NCBI GenBank assembly: GCA_038380435.1
Contig: JAWZYU010000004.1
Span: 21,488,001 to 21,552,000, forward strand
DNA from: Ryuthela nishihirai
Lineage: Eukaryota; Arthropoda; Arachnida; Araneae; Heptathelidae
Reading direction: 5' to 3'
Length of the DNA stretch: 64,000 nt
Part shown: positions 53,170-63,690 of the stretch, one piece after another
Position numbering within the stretch: the first letter of the stretch is position 1
Layout of the letters: the number at the start of each line of letters is the position of its first letter
Notes under the pieces: generated by a model
Seen by the model: the letters and a program-made list of their open reading frames with translations, nothing else
What the model was told of the DNA's origin: nothing
Databases searched by the model: none
Made by a program: the position numbers and the translations under genes

Positions 53170-53345
53170 AATTTTTGAAAAGGAAAGATATTACTTTTTA
53201 AAAACTCCCCTACACAAAGGACGGAGATAACCTAGGAGTTCTTTTGAGCTTGTGCTGGTTTCTCATTAACATGCGAACATGTAGACAATGACATGCCCGC
53301 TGATTTATAGTCAGGTGCGCTAACCACTAGAACAGGTATGGGCTA
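53170..53345. repeat. SINE-E-like repeat, copy 1
   Basis: Shares GACATGCCCGCT and GCTAACCACTAGA.CAG.TATGG, as well as upstream CTCCC-TACA-AAAGA, with 59280-59412. The minus strand resembles a decayed tRNA-like head (TAGTGGTTAGC). Confidence 0.5.
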
Positions 53346-53512
53346 CTGGTAACCTCATAAACATACATGAATGATGCATAACATTTGTCAAGTAACCTTT
53401 CGGTTCAAATAGTGCATAGCAGCACCGCGACCATATAAACGACATGGCGAAAAAAGGTCACCGCCATTTCCTTCATAGCCTTACTTAGGCAAGTGGAAAT
53501 TGTCACCGCTTA

Positions 53513-53552
53513 AACTTAACTGGTAGAGCAACTGGGGCGTAACCAGAAGGTC
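53513..53552 (+). mobile_element. SINE-D head interrupted by a MITE
   Basis: TTAACTGGTAGAGCAACTGG and GCGTAACCAGAAGGTC match the tRNA-like head at 50010-50072. The B box seems to continue after the MITE at 54027 (CCTAAGTCCGAGTGGCGG). Confidence 0.5.
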
Positions 53553-54026
53553 CAGTCGCTCAAAAAAGTATCCAAACACTATGGTTGATTTCAGAATTCA
53601 GAAAAAAATATCTGGCAACGATTTCTTTTAGAAATTAGTGGTTAATTTCTAAAAAAAATCGTTGCCAGATATTTTTTCTGAATTCTTTAATCTACCATAG
53701 TGTTCGGATACTTTTTTGAGCGACTGTAGGTGGTCATATTATTTTGATGCTAGATCGTGTGGGCTCACTCACGAAAATATTGAGCGTGTGCAGTGACCGT
53801 TCACAGCAAACTGGAGCGTGTGCAGTAACTGCACACGCTCTAGTTTGCTGTGAACGGTAACTGGAGCGTGTACAGTTGCTGTACACGCTCCAGATATTTT
53901 TCCCGAATTCTGTAATCACGTGACACGAAGGTTGCCAGATCACTAATTTCTAAAAAAATCGTTGCCAGACATTTTTTCTGAATTCTGTAATCAACCATAG
54001 TGTTCGGATACTTTTTTGAGCGACTG
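53553..54026. mobile_element. Composite palindromic MITE
   Basis: CAGTCGCTC to GAGCGACTG. One shortened palindrome (no CACGTGAC centre) is followed by the TCATATTATTTTGATGCTAG block, GGAGCGTGTGCAG and GGAGCGTGTACAG hairpins, and a final right arm. The flanks are TC and GA, so the usual TA is not preserved. Confidence 0.85.
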
Positions 54027-54059
54027 GACCTAAGTCCGAGTGGCGGCTGGTGTCTCTTT

Positions 54060-54777
54060 TTTATTCAGGTTTTCCTCTCTCTAAGAGTGTGTAATCTTTA
54101 TTCCAATGTATATTTCAACTGAGTCTACACGAAAACAGGCTGGAAAAGTGAGTTTTTAGTCAAATACCAGCAGTATTAAAAATTAAAAAATACCTCTTGC
54201 GATAAATAATAAAATAACCAAGTGCAGTTGCTGTGAGGATCGCGCTGGTGATTATGTTGGAGGAGGTTAAGCAGGATCACTGTCATCAAAGCTCAACGGA
54301 TACCTCTAAAAAGATTTTGTGAGGAATTGTGGAGAGATGGCAACAGCATAATGCTAACGAGCTCATCCAGAGCCAAATTCAGTGTTGACTCTGGAATTCA
54401 TCCAGAGCCAAATTCAGTGTTGACGAAATTAAAGTGAGAACTTTTCATTCTTTAGAATACATATCTCGTAAGACGATATATTTCACGAGATTCAGCGAGA
54501 CTAGAGCGTGTAATGCAAAGAGCAGAAATACTTCACAGCTGTTATTTTCCAGAAGGTTAATTAATTTCCCTAAAGAAACGAACATTAATCATTTCTTTAA
54601 TAACGATAACATTGTGTGCGATTTTTAGCTACACAAGCGCCAAAGAGATTACAAGTTAGGAATGATGAATCTTGAAAGTTTTAAATCGTGCATCTAGAGG
54701 AAAATTTAATTTTGACTTCAAACTGCATAACTATTCATTATTTCCCATTCAAACTTGAACAGAGTTGTTTCAAATTC
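54060..54777. other. No supported gene; 35-bp tandem duplication
   Basis: CATCCAGAGCCAAATTCAGT plus GTTGAC occurs at 54364 and again at 54399. On the minus strand around 54285-54190 a hydrophobic frame is present but has no valid acceptor. Confidence 0.4.
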
Positions 54778-56961
54778 ATCGTCATCATCATCCTCAAGCA
54801 GCCACGTGGTACGGAGGTCCAAACAGACCGCGCAATTTAGTTCTCCAAGCATATCTGTCCTGAACTATATCTGCTGCATCTTGCCACTGCACACCAATTC
54901 TAACAAGGCCCTGTTTGACATTGTGTGCCTACCGCATCCTAGGTCTCCCCCTCCTTCTGAGGCCTCTAGGCACACTGTTTCATAACCCTATTCGCCAATC
55001 TATAACTATTCATACGGGCAACATGGCCAAACCAGCGGAGTCTCTCTCTGCCTAATATGCTGCTTAAAGGAGGTTGCAGACTCCTTTGCCTAACCTCATC
55101 ATTAGTTACAAAGTTGAACCACCTAATGCCCAAGATACTGCGTAAGCATCTAGTTTCCTGTTATCTTGTTTACTAAGCGTACAGGTTTCACCATAACTAA
55201 CCCTAGAAAGAACCAAACTATTATACAGTCTAATTTTAGTCTTTAGGTGTATACGCCTATTTCTCCACAATCTCCATAGATTCTTAAAAGTCCCGGCAGC
55301 AATCCCTATTCGTCTGTTAATCTCATGCCGCACATCACCATTATCTGTTACATAGCTCCCAAGATAATTAAACTGTGACACCTGCTCAAGACTGCAACCA
55401 TTCAGATTAACTGAATCACAGCCTGCCTGACCAATTTTCATCAGTTTAATTTTCTCTCTGTTTATAACCAAACCTACTCTATTACCAGTTTCATCAACAG
55501 CTCGAATGAAAGAGTTCATCTCATCAACATCATTTGCCAAAAGGGCTAAATCATCAGCATAATCTAAATCAGAAATTTTCGTATATCCAGCCCATTTAAG
55601 GCCAAAATCTTTCCCTTGAAGTGAATTTCGTATAACAAAATCAATAACCAAACTAAAGAGAAAAGGAGACAAAATGCACCCTTGTCGAACACCAGAAGTA
55701 ATGCTAAACCATTTGCTACAAGCCTTACCAACTGTTACACACGACGCAGTGTTATTATAGAGAGTTTTCATTATGTTAACTAACTTGTCAGGTATACCAT
55801 ATGATCTCACAATCAACCACAAATTATGACGATTAATAGAGTCAAAAGCCTTTTGTAATCAACAAAGCTAGCAACCAAAGGTTTCTGAAACTCTAAACAT
55901 TTCTCAAGAATCTGTCTGAGTGAAAATATCTGATCCACACATCCCCTACCACTTCTGAAACCACATTGCTCATCACGCAACTGCCTGTCAACCAAATCAT
56001 TAATTCTATTAAGCACAATCAAGCAAAGAACTTTACCTGGAACAGAAAGTAGACTGATGCCCCTATAATTATCAAAAGAACTGTGATCTCCTTTTTAAAA
56101 ATAGGAATAATAATAAGCTCTAGTAAAACCCTTTGGAACCAATCCTTTATCATAAAAGATATTCAAAATTTCAGTCATCCAAGTGGTAACCGAAACATTC
56201 CCAGCTCTGAGCATTTCCGTAGTAATTTCATCTACCCCTGGGGATTTATGTAGTTTAAGTTTAGAAATAGCGAAAATGACTTCAGACTGTGTTATAGAGC
56301 CAACATTAAAGCCACCAATGCATCTATCATCATTACAAAAAATGGGAGAAGAACTAACCACATTGTTTAGAACATCACCGAAATGCTCAGCCCACCTAGC
56401 CATGATAGAATCCTCACCTTCTATATCCTTACCTAGTTTATCCTTCAATCCCTGTATACCTGTGCGTTTCCTACCACAAAAAACATTAATTATCTGGTAT
56501 AGTTCTCTCCTGTTTTGCTGTCTAACTGCTTCCTCGGCTTTGTCAGCCAAGCAATCAAGAAAAAGATTCTTATCAGCATCTAATTGATCCTTTAAACGTT
56601 TATAATGCTTTCTATTAGGACTAGTAGGGTACTGATTAAGGACATTCCTGCAGTTCCTTCTTTCTGAAATAAGCTCAAGTACCTTATCACTTAAATAATT
56701 CTCTCCTCTGCTCCTTTTTCCCTAAAAGAGTAATGTTAGTTTCCAAAAAAGCCTGATTAAAATGGTTCCATTCTTCATCAACTTCAGTAGTAAGCAAACC
56801 ATAACTATCATAATGACTAAGTAACCTATCTTGGTAAGCTTTAACTATAACTGGGTCTTTCAGAACTTCAGTATTAAAGGTAAATTTTTTAACCTTAGTA
56901 AAACACTTCTTAAGTTTAAGTTACAAAACACGTTTAACAAGGCAATGGTCAGATCCAACAA
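54778..56961 (-). mobile_element. RTE-type retrotransposon, 5'-truncated, defective
   Basis: The copy begins at the end of the endonuclease (SDHYLV region near 56955) and runs through the linker (KRTGIQGLKDKLGKDIEG, KSPGVDEITTEML) to the reverse transcriptase (CGFRSGRGCVDQIFSLR, GVRQGCILSPFLFSLVIDF, SDLDYADDLALL). The C-terminal part and a TGATGATGATGACGATG tail follow. The 238-codon frame 55106-55822 is the longest intact piece. A 16-bp deletion near 55150, identical to that at 20008-21412, breaks the frame before the C-terminal domain. YADD is intact here. Confidence 0.92.
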
Positions 56962-57144
56962 GGTAATTTTTCAAATTAGCATTCGGTTATTATTATATTA
57001 TCTACTGTAATAATTAATGTTCAAGAAATAATTTTTTACTGTAATATACGTAAATATGTATACAATATACTGTAATATACGTAAAAACTATATTGTATAT
57101 ATATTTATGTATTGTTCCTAAGGCAATACACTAACAATGAAATA

Positions 57145-57345
57145 CAGTCGCTCAAAAAAATATCCGAACACTATAGTTGATTACAGAATTGAGAAAAATA
57201 TCTAGCAACTTTTTTTTAGAAATTAGTGATCTGGCAACGTACACGAAGGTTGCTAGATCACTAATTTCTAAAAAAAATCGTTGCTAGATATTTTTTCTGA
57301 ATTCTGTAATCAACCCTAGTGTTCGGATATTTTTTTGAGCGACTG
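57145..57345. mobile_element. Palindromic MITE
   Basis: TA-bordered copy, CAGTCGCTC to GAGCGACTG. The centre has lost part of GTCACGTGAC (reads CTGGCAACGTACACGAAGG). It abuts an old SINE-A remnant. Confidence 0.9.
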
Positions 57346-57452
57346 TACACGAGGCCACAGCTCAATGTCCCATCCAATGGACGGCAACCTTTCCAAACCG
57401 ATCAGTATCCCCTTTGTGACAGAGGGAAGGAGAGCGGGAGAACGGAGATCAT
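57346..57452 (-). mobile_element. Old SINE-A remnant
   Basis: ACACGAGGCCACAGCTCAAT, CCATCCAATGGACGGCAACC and AGTATCCCC follow the order of the SINE-A body in diverged form. Confidence 0.7.
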
Positions 57453-57642
57453 CTGTTTCGTGGTCTTTCATTCTATACAAAACAAAATCCTGAAATGCAT
57501 TTTGCAGCCATTATCTAAGGAAATCGACGCACCAACATATCAAAAACTATCGCTTATCCCGTTTTACCTAGTGAACTTTAAAGTGTTCATGTTTCTGGCT
57601 GTAGTTTGGCGAAACAAAATCTGATTTCAATCTTTCGATGAC

Positions 57643-57741
57643 TTTACGAATGGGAAAGAAGTTATTGATTCACAATAATGTTCTGATTAATTTTTTTTTC
57701 TGACCACATCATAAATTTTGTCTAAAAAACCAAACGACAAG
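57643..57741. repeat. Left ~99-bp target duplication
   Basis: From TTTACGAATGGGAAAGAAGT to AACCAAACGACAAG. The direct repeat is at 58132-58228 with three substitutions and a 2-bp length change. Confidence 0.9.
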
Positions 57742-58131
57742 TTGGGTTGGACTGTTTTACCTCTGAGCGGCACTTTTTTGCACACCATGGGCTAAATGGC
57801 CAGGTCACATGGACCCCGAAGGCTCAGAGAAGGTTGGGGGACGGGACCCACTGGAACAGCTGTTGGGAGACAGATGGTAGCCTCCCGTCAAGGCCATCCA
57901 GCGTGTTCTTTAACGTGCACAGGGTATGTCTCTCCCGCACATGGGGCCACGGCTTAACGTCCCATCCGACGGATGGCGGCCTTTCCAAGCCCATCGGTGT
58001 CCCCTACTGATCGTGGACAGGGCGGGGAATTTTTGTGGAGATAAATCTCAACGCTGACCCAGCTGGGACTCGAACCTGGGAACTACAGATTACGAGCCTG
58101 GCGCGTTACCGACTGAGCCACCCCCGCCCCT
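57742..58131 (-). mobile_element. SINE-A copy with ~100-bp TSD
   Basis: Full-length, single copy, tail left and head right, between the direct repeats 57643-57741 and 58132-58228. Confidence 0.95.
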
Positions 58132-58228
58132 TTTACGAATGGGAAAGAAGTTATTGGTTCAAAATAATGTTCTGATTAATTTTTTTTTGACCACATCATA
58201 AATTTTGTCTAGAAAACCAAACGACAAG
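58132..58228. repeat. Right ~97-bp target duplication
   Basis: Partner of 57643-57741, starting directly at the SINE head end. Confidence 0.9.
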
Positions 58229-58379
58229 TATACCTATGAAATGAATTCACGTAACGTGGCACTCTGTGATGTTGAAGGTCACGCGCCGTGCTCACTTATT
58301 CCTCTATTCTCTTCTATGCATTACCACGTGTGCATGTGCACGAGCACATTCCATTCCACTAATAGCTCTCTGTCTCGCT

Positions 58380-58761
58380 ATTGACTCTGGCTAACGAATC
58401 AGTGACGGATGACGTGTTGTCGTGGAGACAGAACGTTCCACCAACCCCGATACGCGGCACCAGCCGAATCTCTAGGGCACTGTGTCGCTTGACCTCCCAT
58501 GACAAACATCGCTTGGCAACGCCATCTTTCACGCTCTCGGGATTTTCCTCTCTACCCGACCCCTTCGCTTACAAGAGGCACAGGTCTATTGGCTCGTGAA
58601 CTCTCTCGAGAATTAGACCATAGGCAAAGGGTGGACATCGAGGAGCGAGCGATCGAAGAATACTCAGCGCATCCAATGAGAAAGAACAAAAGACGACATC
58701 GCAAGCAAAGTTCTAGACTCGCTAAGAAAATTACCGGCACAAATAACTCTAATCACATCAG
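58380..58761. repeat. Inverted duplicate of 4701-5062
   Basis: From ACGAATCAGTGACGGATGAC to TAATCACATCAGG. It is adjacent to a SINE in the same relative position as at 4315-4700. No coding function was recognised. Confidence 0.8.
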
Positions 58762-59145
58762 GGTTGGGTTGTTTTACCTCTGAGTGGCAATTTTTTGCAC
58801 ACCATGGGCTAAATGGCCAGGTCACATGGACCCCGAACTCTCAGAGAAGGTCTGGGGAGGGGCCACTGGAAAAGCTGTTGGGAGACAGATGGTAGCCTCC
58901 CGTCAAGGCCATCCAGCGTGTTCTTTAACGTGCACAGGGTATGGCTCTCCCGCACACGGGGCCACGGCTTAACGTCCCATCCTACGGACGGCGGCCTTTC
59001 CAAGCCCATTGGTGTCCCCTACTGACCGTGGGCAGGGCGGGGAATTTTTGCGGAGATAAATCTCAACGCTGACCCAGCTGGGACTCGAACCTGGGAACTA
59101 CAGATTACGAACCTGGCGCGCTACCGACTGAGCCACCCCCGCCCC
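58762..59145 (-). mobile_element. SINE-A copy
   Basis: Nearly full-length, with TSD CTAATCACATCA on both sides. It shares two tail variants with the SINE at 4315-4700 and has private changes in the body (GGGGCCACTGGAAAAGC). Confidence 0.92.
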
Positions 59146-59279
59146 TAATCACATCAACAATAGCTATTTGGAAAGGGGCTTTGAAGAACTTCGAAATGGG
59201 AGAGAAGAAACAAGGTGATGCAACAGGACGGTTTTCACTGGATCCAAAAGAAAATACCAACAAATTCAAATTAAGAATT

Positions 59280-59412
59280 TTGAAAAGGGAAGAAGGGGCT
59301 CCCTTACATAAAGAATGTAGAAGTTCTATGAGGGTTGTCCTGTAATATACAAATACATAAACGAGGACATGCCCGCTAGTATAGTAAGCTAACCACTAGA
59401 CCAGATATGGAT
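59280..59412. repeat. SINE-E-like repeat, copy 2
   Basis: Related to 53170-53345 through GCTCCCTTACATAAAGAA, GAGGACATGCCCGCTAG and GCTAACCACTAGACCAG. Confidence 0.5.
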
Positions 59413-60093
59413 TCGTATTCAAATTAAGAATAACAGCAGTTCAGAACCGGTTTCAACAAAAATTTAGTTACAATTCAAACGTTCTATGAGAGCAGGATTT
59501 CTTCACGATATCAAAAAAATTCCCCACAGAAATGACGGGTTAGAAGCAAGAGAAATTGAGATTCGATTCCCGTTAAAGAAAGCTATTTTTTTTTTAAATA
59601 CCTCCAGATTAAAGATAAAACTGAAAGTTCAGAAAAGTGAATGTTTTAAATTCTAATAAATGACATATTTCTTGTAAGAGTATTTGATGTATTTCTCGAT
59701 ATTTGTAACTGCAAATTGATTCTTAAGAACGTGATCCTTTTAGTAATGCGATCAAGAAATCAATAAGATTGCGGCCTTTGTTTTACAGAATTTCTTTTTC
59801 GTGTTTTAAATTTCATTCTACAAACGTTAAACTAGGCTAAAATTAAAGGACATTAATTTCGATTTGAAGCGATAAACTACATGAATATTCCGCTCTTCTA
59901 GATACGAAATTCATATTGAAATTTAGAGTTGCTTTATTAATTATTAATTAAAAGGAGTAATAACCTGTTCTTTCTTTGTTTGAATAATAAGGAAATGAAA
60001 CTTTGTCTGAGCCAAATGAAGAAAATGAACTCCTCAACGAGTACGACAAATAATCGCGAACGACATCCACAAAAGTATAAAACAGATAATTTA
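59413..60093. other. AT-rich stretch without supported features
   Basis: No repeat or exon was recognised. The minus frame 59937-60374 overlaps the Tc1 element end and is not supported. Confidence 0.45.
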
Positions 60094-60095
60094 TA

Positions 60096-61506
60096 CACTG
60101 CTCGACATTGAAAGTGCTCCACCCAGAAGACCGTGTCGTACAAACATGCGAATAGAAGGGTGGGTGTGCGCAGTTGAGATATGCAAATGATGATAATCCG
60201 GAGCCAATGACGTGTGTGGCTCAAGAGATAAAAGGTGCATGAAGGAACAGAGATGGTATTGTGTTTATGCAGGTGGAAGTCGTGCGAACGGTTGAGATTA
60301 GGTGATTTCACTTGGAAATTGTTCAGCGAAGACCAAAAATGCCTGGTACACGCCGTCGGCAGGTTTATCGCCATTTGGATGCTTTTGAGAGAGGAAGAAT
60401 TATATTCCTATGTGAAGGTGGATGGACTACATGTCATGTCACTGTCCATGTTCATCAGGATGCACGAACTGTTCGACGCTGTTGGCCACAGTGGCGAAAT
60501 GAAGGTTCTTGCGTGCATTGCAGAGGGACTGGTGGTGTCCGACAGACGTCAGCATGGCTTGTAGGCGCATTGTTCGACTTGTTCATTCATCACCACAGAG
60601 CACTGCAGGCGATATTCGACGGGCGGTGTCAGCAGCCATGGACGTCTCCCTAACGACCCGATCGGTAAACCGAAGGTTGCATGAGTCACATCTGTGCTCT
60701 AGGCAACCGTTACGTCGACTGCCATTGACTGCAAACCATCACAGTGCTCATCTGGCTTGGTGCCGAAGTCGTGCGAACTGGGGTCACGAATGGTAACTGT
60801 TGTGTTTAGTGATGAATCCTGTCTCTGCCTGGGTGCTGACGATCGACGGGTCCGTATATGGCAACAACCTGGCAAGAGGACGGATCCAACTTTTGTTCGC
60901 AACCATCACACTGCCTGTCAGTCAGGCATAATGGTATGGGATGCTTTTGGATATGACAACAGGTCAACTCTAGTCCACATCACGGGAACACTGACAGCTG
61001 CATGATATGTTAGCGCGGTACTTCAACCCGTTTTGTTACCGTTCCTGGAAGGCATGCAGCAGCCCATTTTCCAGCATAACAAAGCCCGTGTACACACTGC
61101 TAGGGTCTCCAGACAATGTTTGCAATATGTTCAAGTATTGCCATGGCCAGCACGATCTCCAGATTTATCCCCAATAAAAAATCTGTAGGTCCACATTGGA
61201 CGACGTGTGCGGAATCTCGATGAATTATGGGAACAATTCAACGCTGCTTGGTGTGCAATTCCTCAGGATCATAACCGTCGACTGTATGACTCCATGTCAC
61301 GCCGTATTGCTGCCTGTATTGCCGTTCACGGCGGTGCAACCACCTACTGAGGCAGTCACATTGTGCTGCATTATCTCATCTTCTAACCGCTGTAAGTGGC
61401 TGCAAATTAAATCATGGTATGCCAATATGAATTGCTACGTGTGTGCTACATTTCACTTCTATTCCCTCATTCCTTCAGGGTGGGGCAATTTCAATGTCGT
61501 GCAGTG
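60096..61506 (+). mobile_element. Tc1-type DNA transposon, full length, inactive
   Basis: The ends form terminal inverted repeats of about 30 bp: left CACTGCTCGACATTGAAAGT, and right, read inverted, CACTGCACGACATTGAAATT, each continuing into GCTCCACC/GCCCCACC. TA flanks both sides (60094-60095 and 61507-61508), the target duplication typical of the superfamily. The 1411-bp length and the single transposase frame fit a complete element. Confidence 0.93.
60339..61350 (+). pseudogene. Tc1-type transposase pseudogene
   Basis: The start MPGTRRRQVYRHLDAFERG at 60339 leads into a helix-turn-helix region (TARTVRR-type, later GDIRRAVSAAMDVSLTTRSV and NRRLHESHL). A catalytic domain follows with VVFSDESCLCLGADDRRVRI. 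The second catalytic motif reads QHNKARVHTA where the family has Asp, so Asp is replaced by Asn. The third reads SPDLSPIKNLW, with Lys instead of the catalytic Glu. Two frameshifts occur (near 60530 and 60790). Two stops are present: TGA where related proteins have Arg (61003-61005), and TAG where Trp is expected after KNL (near 61185). The C-terminus RRLYDSMSRRIAACIAVHGG and the natural stop at 61350 are kept. In the family this enzyme cuts and reinserts its own element; this copy cannot. Confidence 0.92.
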
Positions 61507-61508
61507 TA

Positions 61509-62170
61509 TTTGGGAAAAGCCTGCAAGGCGAGCAGAAAATTAACTGATAAAAATTTTTGCATTCCGCTTCAAAAGTTTCAGGAAAATGTTACCAAATGCT
61601 TTCATAGTATATCTTTCCTTATCGTCGCTATGCAATATGCTAATAATAATAATTAAACTCAACTTTGGCTATCTCTGTCTCGTAAATCGATGTATATTAC
61701 AAATTCAATTGTAAGAATATCAGCAGGCTCATTTCAAGAATCTTGAAATAGAAAATGTTCTGTTTTACCCTGAGACAGGGACGTACCCACCACCAGCCCA
61801 AAAATCCGGTCGTCTTGTACAAAATCTCAAACATGTCTACCTACTTTGAAATCCAAACACTTGTTTTTGTACAATTTTATTTTAGCCCGTATTGTAAAGC
61901 CTGACACTAAAAATAGATTAAAAAAAGCTATAAAATCTCGTTCCATAATATTCATATAGAATAATAATTTAACCGTGGGTGTTCGGTGGAATATTTTAGT
62001 AATTGGGAAGTCCTACTCAAGTCTTATTCTCAGCTCCCCCAACCCCCTGAAATTAAATCCTGGGTACCATTCATGCTCTGGAGACTCTACTTCCAGTCGA
62101 ACCAGTGGGAAATGAAAGAATAACTTTTTCATGAAACGAAGAAGTCACACTTACCACCAGTGTAAGAGTT
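61509..62170. other. No supported gene; possible decayed hAT-like ends
   Basis: CAGGGACGTACCCACC near 61778 and CCTGAAATTAAATCCTGGGT plus ACC near 62050 could be the two ends of an old hAT-like element. The TSD is not convincing. Confidence 0.3.
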
Positions 62171-62633
62171 GTTGTTGGGTTGTTTTACCTTTGAGCGGCA
62201 CTTTTTTGCACACCATGGGCTAAATGGTCAGGTCACATGGACCCCGAGTTGTTGGGTTGTTTTACCTCTGAGCGGCACTTTTTTGCATACCATGGGCTAA
62301 ATGGCCAGGTCACATGGACCCCGAAGGCTCAGAGAAGGTAGGGGGAGGGGACCCACTGGAACAGCTGTTGGGAGACAGATGGTAGCCTCCCGTCAAAGCC
62401 ATCCAGCGTGTTCTTTAACGTGCACAGGGTATGGCTCTCCCGCACACGGGGACACGGCTTAACGTCCCATCCGACGGACGGCGGCCTTTCCAAGCCCATC
62501 GGTATCCCCTACTGACCGTGGGCAGGGCGGGGAATTTTGCGGAGATGAATCTCAACGCTGACCCAGCTGGGACTCGAACCTGGGAACTACAGATTACGAG
62601 CCTGGCGCGCTACCGACTAAGCCACCACCGCCC
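62171..62633 (-). mobile_element. Chain of one truncated and one full SINE-A copy
   Basis: The first unit (62171-62248) contains only the 3' ~78 bp and stops at ATGGACCCCGA. The second (62249-62633) is full length. CACCAGTGTAAGAGT and CACCAGCGTAAGAGT flank the pair as one TSD. Confidence 0.93.
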
Positions 62634-63196
62634 ACCAGCGTAAGAGTGTGTGTTAAATGCGAAACCGGAAGGAACTAGATAAAACTTCTAGGCATTCTCC
62701 GTCTTTTGTTTGTGTGTTTTTTTTTCACTGACGAATGCGGAATTATTCGAAGAAGATCGGTTACAATTTTAACTTCCTTTTTTGAAAAGACGCATAGCAG
62801 TCTGCTCAATTCCCTTTCTGCGAGATTTCAAGGGCATCCATTAGCCACTACTCTTCACTCAGTTAACTTCTATTCTTCCTTGTGAAGCCGAAAAGTGGGT
62901 GTTTCTCTTTCCTTCGTTTTTTTTTTTCCTTGAAGCTAGCGATATTTTATCGTCAAATTCTGATTTTATCGTACCATCCTATTAGAACATTGTAAACAGC
63001 GGAGATTAATGTAACAGTTCGTTATTATTTGCATCATCTTTTGCAACACCTGTAATCTCGGTCTTGTAGGCTGTAATCACATCCGTCATTCTTTCAACGT
63101 TTACGATAAATTATGTAGTAATTTTCGAAATTTAAAAGTCTTTTTGCTCATCAATTAAACACTTATATTGCTTAATGCAAATTTCAACAAGATTTT
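62634..63196. other. No supported feature
   Basis: AT-rich with several T-runs; no repeat or exon was recognised. Confidence 0.5.
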
Positions 63197-63586
63197 GGGG
63201 CGGGGGTGGCTCAGTCGGTAGCGCGCCAGGCTCGTAATCTGTGGTTCCCAGGTTCGAGTCCCAGCTGGGTCAGCGTTGAGATTTATTTCTGCAAAATTCC
63301 CCGCCCTGCCCACGGTCAGTAGGGGACACCGATGGGCTTGGAAAGGCCGCCGTCCGTAGGATGGGACGTTAAGCCGTGGCCCCGTGTGCGGGAGAACCAT
63401 ACCCTGTGCACGTTAAAGAACACGCTGGATGGCCTTGACGGGAGGCTACCATCTGTCTCCCAACAGCTGTTCCAGTGGGTCCCCCTCCCCCAACCTTCTC
63501 CGAGCCTTCGGGGTCCATGTGACCTGGCCATTTAGCCCATGGGGTGCAAAAAAGTGCCGCTCAGAGGTAAAACAACCCCAACCCAA
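63197..63586 (+). mobile_element. SINE-A copy
   Basis: Full-length. TCAACAAGATTTT on both sides is a 13-bp TSD. Confidence 0.93.
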
Positions 63587-63644
63587 CTCAACAAGATTTT
63601 AATTCCTGGATGAAAAAATGTTGACATATCAAAATGAGCTGTTC

Positions 63645-63690
63645 CAAAGTTCGGCTATTTTACCTCCGAGAGGCACCTTTTTAACATATT
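63645..63690 (-). mobile_element. SINE-A tail remnant
   Basis: TATTTTACCTCCGAGAGGCA and CCTTTTT correspond to the SINE-A 3' end; nothing further is preserved. Confidence 0.5.

Noticed and set aside
54190..54290. Minus-strand hydrophobic stretch SNIITSAILTATALGYFIIY followed by basic RKRYF
   Set aside because: It resembles a membrane helix, but the only nearby acceptor AG would place TGA as the first codon in this frame, and the donor is weak. Could be revisited with RNA data.
62140..62170. Donor-like GGTGGTAAGTGTG on the minus strand at a SINE TSD
   Set aside because: No acceptor or coding segment could be paired with it; probably chance.
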